Source: Enterobacteriaceae bacterium | Lineage (GTDB): Bacteria > Pseudomonadota > Gammaproteobacteria > Enterobacterales > Enterobacteriaceae | NCBI GenBank assembly: GCA_031261005.1 | Contig: JAISKF010000031.1 | Location: 28,004-92,003 of the forward strand | Direction: 5' to 3' | DNA length: 64,000 nt | In this document: piece after piece, positions 9,812 to 17,788 of the stretch | Layout of the letters: each line of letters begins with the position of its first letter | Position numbering within the stretch: the first letter of the stretch is position 1 | The notes under the pieces: model-generated | Seen by the model: the letters and a program-made list of their open reading frames with translations, nothing else | Told to the model about the DNA's origin: nothing | Databases searched by the model: none | Made by a program: the position numbers and the translations under genes

Positions 9812-10175
9812 ATCCAATAAATAATGCCGGTATAAAGAAAAACAGAATACAAAGAATAAAAATTATTTTTGATGTACTCTGTTTTACTTTTGAAAAGCTA
9901 AAAGCACACAGACGAAATACCAAAAGCGATACAGTCCCCCAGAGAATAGCACACACCATATACATATAATCAAAATTTAATTTAGAATAAGGCTTAAATG
10001 TAAGCTCATCAAAAATATCTACAGTAATAAAAATTGACAGTAAGAAAAACAGACAAGAATAAATAACCCCGTATCGTTTTATTTTGTAATAACGATGAAG
10101 CAGTTCAACAAATAATAAACTCAGAGGAATTGAGAGAAATAATGATACTATATTATAAATTTTTAACATATTCAT
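9798..10175 (-). CDS. Small membrane protein, paralogue 1 (candidate immunity protein)
   Basis: This AT-rich gene encodes 125 residues with about four hydrophobic helices (IVSLFLSIPLSLLFVELL, GVIYSCLFFLLSIFITVDIF, MVCAILWGTVSLLVF, IIFILCILFFFIPALFIGF). The reading frame is open to 10241, but the ATG at 10175 is preferred: it has a purine-rich leader matching the one before the paralogue at 10773. The shared core VELLH..KIKRYGVIYSCLF shows the two genes are duplicates. It is convergent with, and overlaps, the DUF6402-like gene. Small membrane proteins beside putative type VI effectors are often immunity proteins, but nothing here proves that. I do not recognise the family. Confidence 0.65.
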   Translation of the reverse strand: MNMLKIYNIVSLFLSIPLSLLFVELLHRYYKIKRYGVIYSCLFFLLSIFITVDIFDELTFKPYSKLNFDYMYMVCAILWGTVSLLVFRLCAFSFSKVKQSTSKIIFILCILFFFIPALFIGFTSP

Positions 10176-10227
10176 AGTGTTTATTCTTTCAATAATAATG
10201 ATGATTGTCTTTTGTATATAGCTAATA

Positions 10228-10773
10228 TTACCTAAGAGCAAGAAAAATCAATACAACTGACCAACGAAAAGCAGTATATAATGCAGGTATAGAGAATACA
10301 ATAACACTATTAAAGAAAATTTCTTTCGATGTACTTCCCCTTATTGTTAAATAGATAAAACCAATTACAAGAAAAAATAAGCCATAGCCAAGATATGGAA
10401 CCATATAATTATATGGGTTCATCTCATAATGAGCATAAAAATCACCACAAAGAAAAAATAGCACATAACCAATATATGGAGGCATATTATAATTAGGATA
10501 AAAATCACCATAAACATAAAATGTGATTAAAGAAATAAAAGCTATAGCAGTAAAAATTACAAAAACAATAAATAGACAAGAATAGATAACACCATATCGT
10601 TTTATCTTGCAGCAATGATGTAGTAACTCAACAACCAACAAACTCAACGGAACAGCGAGAAGCATTGATATAGTAGAATAAATTCGGTCGAGTTCATAAA
10701 ATTGTACCATTATATCCATATCATTAAGTAGCTCAATTATGCTCATATTATCAAGCAATTTGAATATATTCAT
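10228..10773 (-). CDS. Small membrane protein, paralogue 2 with internal duplication
   Basis: This 181-residue membrane protein is a paralogue of the gene just downstream. The shared segment is PLSLLVVELLHHCCKIKRYG then VIYSCLF. It carries an internal tandem duplication at about 90-135: GDFYPNYNMPPYIGYVLFFL is followed by GDFYAHYEMNPYNYMVPYLG then YGLFFL. This explains its greater length. An AAAGG Shine-Dalgarno precedes the ATG. The codon mix is extremely AT-rich, unlike the flanking core genes, which suggests acquisition by transfer. Function is unknown; an immunity role is inferred from the DUF6402 context. Confidence 0.65.
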   Translation of the reverse strand: MNIFKLLDNMSIIELLNDMDIMVQFYELDRIYSTISMLLAVPLSLLVVELLHHCCKIKRYGVIYSCLFIVFVIFTAIAFISLITFYVYGDFYPNYNMPPYIGYVLFFLCGDFYAHYEMNPYNYMVPYLGYGLFFLVIGFIYLTIRGSTSKEIFFNSVIVFSIPALYTAFRWSVVLIFLALR

Positions 10774-10904
10774 AGTATTTAGCCTTTATATATAATAATT
10801 TTATTTATGGATTTAACACAAAATATCATAGAGGAATACTATAACATAGTAAATAAAAATAATTTTAATACGCTAACTAAAACAATAAAGCGAATATAGG
10901 TACT

Positions 10905-10975
10905 ATTGAGATTAAGGAAGAGTAAATCCAATAGATAATACCGGTATAAAGAAGAACAAAATACAGCGCATAAAT
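10905..10975. pseudogene. Orphan tail of a lost effector/membrane-protein gene pair
   Basis: This stretch matches the junction at 9792-9862 over some 60 bp with about ten differences. It reads TTGAGATTAAGGAAGAGTAA (compare TTGAAATTAAGGAGAAGTAA, the last codons of the DUF6402-like gene), then AATCCAATAGATAATACCGG, the antisense of the membrane protein's C-terminus. No open gene remains on either side. It looks like the scar of a second copy of the effector-membrane protein junction, removed by recombination. Confidence 0.6.
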
Positions 10976-11052
10976 ATATATTTTAAGAAAAGAAGCCGAA
11001 AATTAAAATTTCTCGGCTTGATAAACAACTTCTTATGCAGAGTTCTGATTAA

Positions 11053-11685
11053 CTAACTCTTAAACCCAACCTTAATATGCGAGCCATCACAATAAGGTTT
11101 GTTTTGTGAATGCCCGCAGCGGCATAGATGGGTTTCTACGTCACGGTTAACGGTTTTACCTGTTCCGGTTACGACTTCCTGATTGCCTTTTACCATTAAA
11201 GGACCATTAACCAACGGTTCAATCGCTAATGTACCATCGCGTTTTTCTAGTGGCTGCGATGGTTTTACAGCAACTTCACCCGTAGCAATAAAGCCTGATG
11301 TCGCATGTGCGCCATCACAGAACGGTTTATTTTGTGAATTCCCGCAACGGCATAATGTTGCCCGATAACCTGCGGATTTACCCAAAATAGTAATGATGGC
11401 ATGAACCGCTAAAGGTCCGTTTTCCCGAATACGAATCGTATTGACTAACGGCGCTTTTTCATTGAGTGACGTATCTTTCGCTTCAAAGCGGATCGCACCT
11501 GACGGGCAATTGTAAGCAATCATAGCGATTTCAGCCGGTGTTGCCCGATCAGGGAAAATCCAGTCACCTTTAACATTCGGCACAAATACATCAGGTCGAT
11601 CTAAAACACAGTGGCGGGAGTGAATACATTTTGAAGAGTCAAAATAGATAGTGACTTCTTTACCTACGACAGTTTCTACGCTCAT
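11053..11685 (-). CDS. CDGSH iron-sulfur protein with N-terminal YjdI-like ferredoxin domain
   Basis: This 210-residue protein has three iron-sulfur modules. The N-terminal Fer4_19 (YjdI-like) domain contains DSSKCIHSRHCVLDRPDVF and AYNCPSGAIRF. Two CDGSH domains follow, LCRCGNSQNKPFCDGAH near 107-123 and LCRCGHSQNKPYCDGSH near 187-203. Both have the full C-x-C-x2-S-x3-P-x-C-D-G-x-H ligand set for a 2Fe-2S cluster with three Cys and one His. Such proteins are thought to act in electron transfer or cluster handling, but the exact role is unknown. It is a single gene with no operon partner. Confidence 0.85.
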   Translation of the reverse strand: MSVETVVGKEVTIYFDSSKCIHSRHCVLDRPDVFVPNVKGDWIFPDRATPAEIAMIAYNCPSGAIRFEAKDTSLNEKAPLVNTIRIRENGPLAVHAIITILGKSAGYRATLCRCGNSQNKPFCDGAHATSGFIATGEVAVKPSQPLEKRDGTLAIEPLVNGPLMVKGNQEVVTGTGKTVNRDVETHLCRCGHSQNKPYCDGSHIKVGFKS

Positions 11686-11858
11686 TATTATTCTCCATAT
11701 AACAGCACGACATTATTTATTTTTTATGCTCAACGATTTTTATATCTAAAGGTATAGATGTCATTATGGAAAAAAGCGAATATTTATATTTTGGTAAATA
11801 ATAATAAAAATCAATAACATTAAGCGGATATTAGCGAGGTTTTATCGTTCTGGTTATA

Positions 11859-11950
11859 TTCAGATTTGGATAAGGAAATAGTGAAAATAATAGATTAATA
11901 GGTTGATAATAAAACAATTCGTAGAGCGACAAATTGCCGCCCTACGAAAT
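11859..11950. repeat. Dispersed GC-core repeat, short copy 2
   Basis: The left terminal repeat (TTCAGATTTGGATAAG), the AT-rich arm with AATAGATTAATAGGTTGATAA, and a single fused GC block closing on CCCTACG are present; the linker and right arm are absent. It looks like a deletion derivative of the full element. It occupies most of the 325-bp gap between the CDGSH gene and yfeX; nothing else is evident there. Confidence 0.65.
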
Positions 11951-12010
11951 AAACAACATCTCAATGCTTCTGGTCAGGACAATAACTCAGATTGCGCCGA
12001 CCAGAAAAAA

Positions 12011-12907
12011 TTACAGAGCCAACAATTTATCCAGCGACGGCGCAAAATAGTAACTACCGGTAACGGGTTTGCTGAATTTTAATAACTGATCAGTTTTACC
12101 ATCAACTTCGCCGTACATGCTTAATAACTGTTGTTCGATATTATGCAGACGCGCGCAATAAGCGATAAACATCAAGCCATGTACGCCGCTGGCTGTACCA
12201 TATGGCAGGCTTTGGCGGAGAATCTTCAAGCCCACACCATCTTCTTTCAGATCAACACGACCAAGATGCGAAGTTGGCTGGCGTTGTTCCGACGGCTGTT
12301 CTTCATTTTCTACTTTGGTACGTCCCATCGCATTTTCTTGTGCCTGAATCGGCATCTTGTTCCAAATTTCAAGATTATGCTCATAGCGCTGCACCATCAC
12401 ATAACTGCCGCCAGCATCTTCACCTTCAGGAATAATACCAATCCCCGGACGCGCATCACCGGTTGGGTTTTCCGTGCCATCAACAAAACCGCTAAGATCA
12501 CGCTCTTCTGTCCAGCGGAAACCATGAATTTCTTCATCAATGGTAATAGCATCACCAAACGCCGAAACTGCCGCTTGTGCTAATGTGAAGTTCACATCGT
12601 GACGCTGAGAGAGAATATGAATCAGCATATCGCGCTGTGTTGCTGGCGCTAAACCATTGCCTAACGGTCTGAATGGTTTTAATTCTGCTGCACCTTGACC
12701 ATCAGACAAAGTTTTCCATAAATCAGAACCAAAAGAGATCACCGCACCCAGCGCCGCTTCTGGAAATTTTTGTTGTAGCGCGTTCAAGGTGCTGACAAAT
12801 GTTTTACAACCGCTGCGAATTTTATCTAAATCATTACCCGTTTTTGCTTCAATAAAAATACCAAAACGACAATGTTCCGGCAGAATTCCGCTCTGCACTT
12901 GAGCCAT
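12011..12907 (-). CDS. yfeX: Dye-decolourising-type haem peroxidase YfeX
   Basis: At 298 residues this matches E. coli YfeX, a cytoplasmic Dyp-type haem peroxidase (the proposed role in iron release from haem is disputed). The family signature GFVDGTENP is present, as is the C-terminal block [20 protein letters not shown] then [15 protein letters not shown]. No TAT signal is present, which separates it from EfeB. The following genes yfeY and ypeA keep the E. coli order, with yfeZ missing. The start ([20 protein letters not shown]) agrees with the family. Confidence 0.94.
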   Translation of the reverse strand: MAQVQSGILPEHCRFGIFIEAKTGNDLDKIRSGCKTFVSTLNALQQKFPEAALGAVISFGSDLWKTLSDGQGAAELKPFRPLGNGLAPATQRDMLIHILSQRHDVNFTLAQAAVSAFGDAITIDEEIHGFRWTEERDLSGFVDGTENPTGDARPGIGIIPEGEDAGGSYVMVQRYEHNLEIWNKMPIQAQENAMGRTKVENEEQPSEQRQPTSHLGRVDLKEDGVGLKILRQSLPYGTASGVHGLMFIAYCARLHNIEQQLLSMYGEVDGKTDQLLKFSKPVTGSYYFAPSLDKLLAL

Positions 12908-13012
12908 GAAAAGATCCTCATATCAGTGAAATAAAAAATATCTGCGCCAATAATAACCAAATTCCCGCGCACAATTATGCGCTAACGCAAATCAGATGAA
13001 AGATATAACCTA

Positions 13013-13657
13013 TTATTTTGATTGAATCTGATTAGCTGCATTTGGTGCTGCTGCATTTTTATTTACCGGATTTACCGCATTACCCGCCTGCCAAATCATT
13101 TTGCTGATCTTCCACTCTTGCAACTTATCGTCTGACGGCATAATTTTCGCTGGTCCCAGCCATTCACCGCTGAATACATAAGTGATACGACGCCCTTCTG
13201 GTGAACGGCATAACACGCTGCCGCTATTGTCATCGGTGCCGACTTCACACACATCAAACGCTTTCTTATACAGATCGCTAAATTCTGTTCCAACATGTGT
13301 CCCTGCTGGCGTTTTGATACTTTTATCCATAATTTCAATACGTTCTACGCGATTACGGCTATTGCCATAAATCGCGACCGCAACTTCATCATCGTCCATT
13401 GCTTCATAAAATGACGTTATCTGCCCGCCAGACATTGCTGTTCCTTTACGCAAGCGGTAATCACCGTCTAGTTTGTTATCCAGCGTCTTTTCTTCCAGCG
13501 GCGTGTTACCGGAAATACCGTTTAAACCGCTATTTTTCAGCTCAAGATTGCTGCCAAACCAATTAGTCGGCGACATCTTCGCCCAGGGAATATTACTGAC
13601 CGTTGAACAACCGGTGAGGAGGAAAGGTGCTAATAATAAAATGACTCGTATATTCAA
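13013..13657 (-). CDS. yfeY: DUF1131 lipoprotein YfeY
   Basis: This 214-residue lipoprotein has the lipobox LLTGC at residues 13-17 and family blocks DGDYRLRKGTAMSGGQI, GTEFSDLYKKAFDVC and FSGEWLGPAKIMPSDDKLQ. The start is a TTG with AGGA about 8 bases upstream; no ATG lies in frame nearby. E. coli YfeY belongs to the sigma-E regulon, but its function is unknown. The C-terminal 20 residues (AAAPNAANQIQSK) form an Asn/Ala-rich extension beyond the E. coli protein. It lies between yfeX and ypeA on the same strand. Confidence 0.9.
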   Translation of the reverse strand: MNIRVILLLAPFLLTGCSTVSNIPWAKMSPTNWFGSNLELKNSGLNGISGNTPLEEKTLDNKLDGDYRLRKGTAMSGGQITSFYEAMDDDEVAVAIYGNSRNRVERIEIMDKSIKTPAGTHVGTEFSDLYKKAFDVCEVGTDDNSGSVLCRSPEGRRITYVFSGEWLGPAKIMPSDDKLQEWKISKMIWQAGNAVNPVNKNAAAPNAANQIQSK

Positions 13658-13731
13658 TTTAATATCCTATTAAAGAACGTATCTATCAGATAAATAAAGC
13701 ATAGATAAAAATATTACTCATCTTTATATGC

Positions 13732-14160
13732 TTAATCGTCAATCAAACGCTTACCGATACACACGGTATCCTGAATTTCATAACCAAGTTTCTCATACAT
13801 ACCGATAACAGCATCAAGCGCATCATTATCGTCGCGGATCGCAAGCTGCAATTTCGGGCAGCCGCGCGCAATCAATTTCTTTTCTAACCGGCTGATTAGC
13901 GCATTAGCAATACCGCGGCTGCGATAATCAGGGTGTACGCCGAGATAATACGCCGAACCGCGATGCCCGTCATATCCACCCATAATCGTACCCACGACCT
14001 CATCTCCGACCGCTGCAACCAGAAACAGTTCAGCATCATGGTATTGATTGCGCTCAATATCCGTTTCAGCATCATTCCACGGGCGCAGCAAATCACAACG
14101 ATCCCACAGCGCCATGACATCATCAAAGTCACCTTGCTTATAGATACGGATTTCCATCAT
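13732..14160 (-). CDS. ypeA: GNAT acetyltransferase YpeA
   Basis: This 142-residue GCN5-type acetyltransferase is closely similar to E. coli Ype[21 protein letters not shown] at residues 19-38, [20 protein letters not shown] in the core, and the acetyl-CoA loop [17 protein letters not shown]. The substrate is unknown. Two adjacent ATGs lie at the start behind GGAG. Relative to E. coli it has a small insertion (DALDAV) before the last helix. Confidence 0.92.
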   Translation of the reverse strand: MMEIRIYKQGDFDDVMALWDRCDLLRPWNDAETDIERNQYHDAELFLVAAVGDEVVGTIMGGYDGHRGSAYYLGVHPDYRSRGIANALISRLEKKLIARGCPKLQLAIRDDNDALDAVIGMYEKLGYEIQDTVCIGKRLIDD

Positions 14161-14254
14161 ATTCTCCGTTTAACCCTGTAATATTTCACGATTATGGTAT
14201 GTTTAGCGCAGAGTTCAATAAAAAGCGCAAATAAATAAAATTAAAGGATAGTTC

Positions 14255-14710
14255 ATGCAAATCTGGGTCGATGCAGACGCCTGCCCTAACGTCATTAAAG
14301 AAGTGCTATTTCGTGCCGCGGAACGTACCCATATCGTTGTAACGTTAGTGGCAAACCAATTTATTAAAACGCCGCCCTCTCCTTATATCCGTAGCTTACA
14401 AGTCCCTGCGGGTTTCGATGTCGCCGATAACGAAATAGTGAAACGGTGCGAAGCTGGCGATTTGGTGATCACCGCCGATATTCCATTAGCAGCCGAAGTG
14501 CTGGAAAAAGGCGGCGATGCCATCAATCCGCGCGGTGAACGCTACTCACCCGCCACAATCCGCGAACGCCTCACCATGCGTGATTTTATGGATACATTAC
14601 GCGCCAGCGGCGTCCAAACCGGCGGACCTGCCAGCCTGAATCAACGCGATCGCCAGCAGTTTGCGAATGAACTGGATAAGTGGTTGGTAAATAATCTCAG
14701 GTTTAGATAA
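14255..14710 (+). CDS. yaiI: YaiI/YqxD family protein (DUF188)
   Basis: This 151-residue protein of the UPF0178 family has a PIN-like fold with conserved acids ([50 protein letters not shown] block). Its function is unknown. The last four codons and the stop (CTC AGG TTT AGA TAA, 14696-14710) coincide with the left terminal repeat of a dispersed element, so the C-terminus LRFR is probably repeat-derived. In E. coli yaiI lies elsewhere on the map. Confidence 0.9.
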   Translation: MQIWVDADACPNVIKEVLFRAAERTHIVVTLVANQFIKTPPSPYIRSLQVPAGFDVADNEIVKRCEAGDLVITADIPLAAEVLEKGGDAINPRGERYSPATIRERLTMRDFMDTLRASGVQTGGPASLNQRDRQQFANELDKWLVNNLRFR

Positions 14711-14848
14711 AAACAATAGATTAATATATTGATAATAAAGAATAATTTGTAGGGGCGACAATCTGTCGCCCGTATTAACAACTCGGTGGGTTCACGGGCG
14801 GCAGATTGCCGCCCCCACGAAAAGAATCGCTGTTTACCCAAACCTCAC
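14696..14848. repeat. Dispersed GC-core repeat, copy 3, filling the yaiI-napC gap
   Basis: The left end CTCAGGTTTAGATAAA lies inside yaiI. The right end (inverse GTGAGGTTTGGGTAAA) stops one base before the napC stop codon. Both GC blocks are complete (GGGGCGACAATCTGTCGCCC and GGGCGGCAGATTGCCGCCC). The AT-rich right arm seen in other copies is missing. The element exactly fills the space between two convergent genes. Confidence 0.75.
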
Positions 14849-15466
14849 TTAAAACCCATTTGGTATCCCTGTCATATCCGGCAATTTATGTGCAATACCT
14901 TTATGACAATCGATACAGGTTTTATTCTCTTTAATCGCCATTGCGTGCATTTTACTGGCAACGGTTTTCTGTTCGGTGAAATCCATAAAATCGAAGTTAT
15001 GGCAGTTGCGGCACTCTTGCGAGTTGTTCGCTTTCATGCGCGCCCATTCATTTTTCGCCATCGCTAAGCGATGATCGTCAAACTTCTGCGGCGTGTCGAT
15101 AACGCCCGTCACTTTGCCGTACAACTCTTTCGAGGCTTGAATTTTACGGATCATCTTCGGCACGAACTCTTTCGGTACGTGACAATCAGAACAAATGGCG
15201 CGCACACCAGTACGGTTGCTGTAATGCACGGTATCCATATATTCCTGATACACGTTGTCACGCATTTCATGGCAACTCGTACAGAACTTCTCACTGTTCA
15301 TCACTTCCATCGTGGCATGAAAACCGTTTAAAAATACGATCCCTGCGATAAAGCCCAAGATCAGTAATGTACCGATCGCCAAACGGCTGGGAGTGCGGAA
15401 CCAAGTCCAGATCCGGCGAATGATGCCCGCTTTTTTCTTTTTATTTATAAAAGAATTTTTGTTCAT
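14849..15466 (-). CDS. napC: Tetrahaem c-type cytochrome NapC
   Basis: This 205-residue membrane-anchored NapC/NirT cytochrome passes electrons from menaquinol to NapB/NapA. One N-terminal helix lies near 28-48 (LAIGTLLILGFIAGIVFL). Four CxxCH haem sites are visible: CTSCHEMRDN, CSDCHVP, CRNCHNF and CIDCHKG. The frame is open to a TTG at 15478, but the ATG at 15466 has GGGGG eight bases upstream and is preferred. It is last in the nap operon; the stop codon abuts a dispersed repeat. Confidence 0.95.
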   Translation of the reverse strand: MNKNSFINKKKKAGIIRRIWTWFRTPSRLAIGTLLILGFIAGIVFLNGFHATMEVMNSEKFCTSCHEMRDNVYQEYMDTVHYSNRTGVRAICSDCHVPKEFVPKMIRKIQASKELYGKVTGVIDTPQKFDDHRLAMAKNEWARMKANNSQECRNCHNFDFMDFTEQKTVASKMHAMAIKENKTCIDCHKGIAHKLPDMTGIPNGF

Positions 15467-15478
15467 GAAATCCCCCAA

Positions 15479-15928
15479 TTACTGACCATATCCCGGAGCT
15501 GGCTCAAAAGTGTTACCGATAATCGGTGCAGCGTCAGCCTGCGGCACATGGCAGGACAGGCAGAAGTAACGACGCGGAGCCACACTACTGCTGACATGCC
15601 CGTCACTATCAACAAAATGCGTCGGGCTGATGCGCGGTGCGCCGGTAGTTCGGTAACTTTGCACGCCGTGACATTTTAAACAGGTATTCACTTTTGATGT
15701 CACCTGATAACCATCAACATTATGCGGGATCATCGGCGGTTGGTTGACATAATCCAACGCCATACGCGGTTGCTCTTTAGGCATTAATACCGATCCTTCC
15801 GCTGTGCCGGACACTTCCGGTGACTGGCTTAAATCTACGCCATGATCTGCGGCAAATACGGCGCTGCCCGTGACGAGAGCCGCCAATATTGCCCATAAAG
15901 TCACTTGTTTTTTCAAGATATTAATCAT
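15479..15928 (-). CDS. napB: Dihaem cytochrome NapB, nitrate reductase small subunit
   Basis: About 149 residues with a Sec signal peptide (MINILKKQVTLWAILAALVT then GSAVFA). Mature NapB has two CxxCH sites, CLKCHGVQSYRTTGAPRISP and CLSCHVPQADAAPIIGNTF, and donates electrons to NapA in the periplasm. The frame extends to an ATG at 15952 that overlaps the napH stop in ATGA. The ATG at 15928 gives a signal peptide of normal length and has AGG upstream, so it is preferred, though coupling through the first ATG is possible. napC follows after 12 bp. Confidence 0.93.
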   Translation of the reverse strand: MINILKKQVTLWAILAALVTGSAVFAADHGVDLSQSPEVSGTAEGSVLMPKEQPRMALDYVNQPPMIPHNVDGYQVTSKVNTCLKCHGVQSYRTTGAPRISPTHFVDSDGHVSSSVAPRRYFCLSCHVPQADAAPIIGNTFEPAPGYGQ

Positions 15929-15948
15929 ATTACTACCTATTTCCCTCA

Positions 15949-16908
15949 TCATTCATCTGACTGCGAACGATGAAATCGTGTTTTTATTTGGAAGACTTTC
16001 TCAGAACAGACATCAATACAGCGACCGCAAGAAATACACTCTTTGCTGAGTACCAATGGGCTTTGCTGTTTGGCAAATAACGGATCACGCAAGACCTGCG
16101 GTTCAGGGCAAATGTTGATGCAATCCATACAGCGGGTGCAGTCCTGACGCTTTTCTGCGCTGATACGCAATATGCCTTTACTGCCAATCACGCCATACAA
16201 CGCCCCAATCGGGCATAAATGCCCGCACCAGCCATGTTCAACGACCAGCAGATCAAACAGGAACACTGCCGCAATCAGCCAGAGACTCGCACCAAAACCG
16301 ACGATCAAGCCGGTGATCAATCCAGCCGAAGCCGAATGACCAAACCCGTTGATTAATCCGCGCCCAAATGCCGATACCGGATTCACCCATTCCCACAACA
16401 ATGTGCCGCTCAATGCGCTACCAACAATAATGGCAATCAAAATGCCATAACGCAGTGATGCCGGAACAGAAGCACTGTTGCGAATCCCTAACTTGCGCCG
16501 CAGCCAAGCGGCAAAGTCAGTAACAAGGCTTAGCGGGCAAACCCAGCCGCAAAATACACGACTGGCAAACAGCGCATACACCAAAGCGATAATTACGCCG
16601 CCGATCAACGCATACCATTGCGACCATGCCGACCAATTCGTCCAGTCCGATCTAACCGGAACAGCAGGAATATTTCCGCTCGCCAGACTTTGCAGCAGAA
16701 TTAACGGATCGCTGAACGGGATCGTCCCCAGCAGCATACTGCCGCTGTAATTCCCGCGCAGAATCCACATACTGAACAAAGGACCGGAGAGAAACATCGC
16801 CAGAATAAGCAACTGGCTGACACGCCGTAATACCAGAAAACGATGGCTATACCACCAGCCATATTTCACGAGAGCATCATGACCTGCTTGCTTCGGTGCA
16901 TTAGCCAT
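15949..16908 (-). CDS. napH: Ferredoxin-type quinol dehydrogenase component NapH
   Basis: This 319-residue polytopic membrane protein (E. coli 287) works with NapG in electron transfer from quinol to the periplasmic nitrate reductase. Four or more helices are visible, with cytoplasmic FCGWVCPLSLVTDFAAWLRR and CGHLCPIGALYGVIG motifs. Two 4Fe-4S motifs lie at the C-terminus, CTRCMDCINICPEPQVL and CISCGRCIDVCSEKVF. It starts inside the napG stop (TAATG), so the two are translationally coupled. The C-terminal tail is somewhat longer than in E. coli. Confidence 0.95.
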   Translation of the reverse strand: MANAPKQAGHDALVKYGWWYSHRFLVLRRVSQLLILAMFLSGPLFSMWILRGNYSGSMLLGTIPFSDPLILLQSLASGNIPAVPVRSDWTNWSAWSQWYALIGGVIIALVYALFASRVFCGWVCPLSLVTDFAAWLRRKLGIRNSASVPASLRYGILIAIIVGSALSGTLLWEWVNPVSAFGRGLINGFGHSASAGLITGLIVGFGASLWLIAAVFLFDLLVVEHGWCGHLCPIGALYGVIGSKGILRISAEKRQDCTRCMDCINICPEPQVLRDPLFAKQQSPLVLSKECISCGRCIDVCSEKVFQIKTRFHRSQSDE

Positions 16909-17768
16909 TATTGCCCTCCTTTCGGCGCTGGCGCTGATGTTGACGCCGGTAACGGGATTGATTCAAGAGCCGGAGCGGGGATCGGCACAGTGTCCGGTTT
17001 ACGGGTAGGCAGCGTCAGATTATCAGGGATCAATGAATGCCCCTCTTTCTCTTTTTCTACCCAACCCAACCGATAATGTTGCCCCAGTTTGCCCAATGCC
17101 AGAGACAGCGGAAGTACTTTGATCGCAGCCTCATCTAACACACAAGCATCTTCGCATTTACCGCAGCCGGTACAGTATTCACTGTGTACTGTTGGTAAAA
17201 ACTTAGCGTGCATCTCCGTGCGCTCATTGCGGTGCATTTCCAGCGTAATGGCTTTGTTGATTAACGGGCAAACACGATGGCAAACATCGCAGCGTAATCC
17301 CTGCCAGTTCAGGCAGTTTTCGTGATCAAGCAAAACAGCAAGTCCCATTCGGGACTGATCAATGTCTGTTAAAGAAGAATTAAGAGCGCCGCTCGGACAG
17401 GCTTTCACACAAGGAATATCATCACACATCTCGCAAGGTGTTTGACGTGCCACAAAATACGGCGTGCCTGATGAAACCGGCGACAATAGCGTTGCCAGTT
17501 TCAAGGTGTCGTAAGGGCAATCCTGCACACATTGCCCGCAGCGGATACAAGCGCGGTTAAACGCTTCTTCCGGCAGCGCGCCCGGCGGTCGCAAAGCGAT
17601 CCCCTCGCGTGATTGGGACTGTTTTTGCGGAATCCCCAGCAGCAACGCAAGACCGGCTAAACCACCGGCACTGCGTATCGCGTCGCGTAAAAAACGGCGG
17701 CGTGCAGGGGTTTTATCTCTATTCCTGATAACGGCGTTATCCTGTGCGGAGGTCTTTTCCTGACTCAT
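16908..17768 (-). CDS. napG: Ferredoxin-type protein NapG with Pro/Ala-rich tail
   Basis: This 286-residue periplasmic iron-sulfur protein has a twin-arginine type signal ([20 protein letters not shown]) and several 4Fe-4S motifs: [44 protein letters not shown] and [20 protein letters not shown]. coli NapG has about 231 residues. The excess is largely a C-terminal extension from about 250 ([20 protein letters not shown] then APAPKGGQ), a low-complexity Pro/Ala/Ser tail. It lies between napA and napH and overlaps napH by one base. Confidence 0.94.
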   Translation of the reverse strand: MSQEKTSAQDNAVIRNRDKTPARRRFLRDAIRSAGGLAGLALLLGIPQKQSQSREGIALRPPGALPEEAFNRACIRCGQCVQDCPYDTLKLATLLSPVSSGTPYFVARQTPCEMCDDIPCVKACPSGALNSSLTDIDQSRMGLAVLLDHENCLNWQGLRCDVCHRVCPLINKAITLEMHRNERTEMHAKFLPTVHSEYCTGCGKCEDACVLDEAAIKVLPLSLALGKLGQHYRLGWVEKEKEGHSLIPDNLTLPTRKPDTVPIPAPALESIPLPASTSAPAPKGGQ

Positions 17769-17788
17769 GTTTAAGCGCCCGAAGTACC

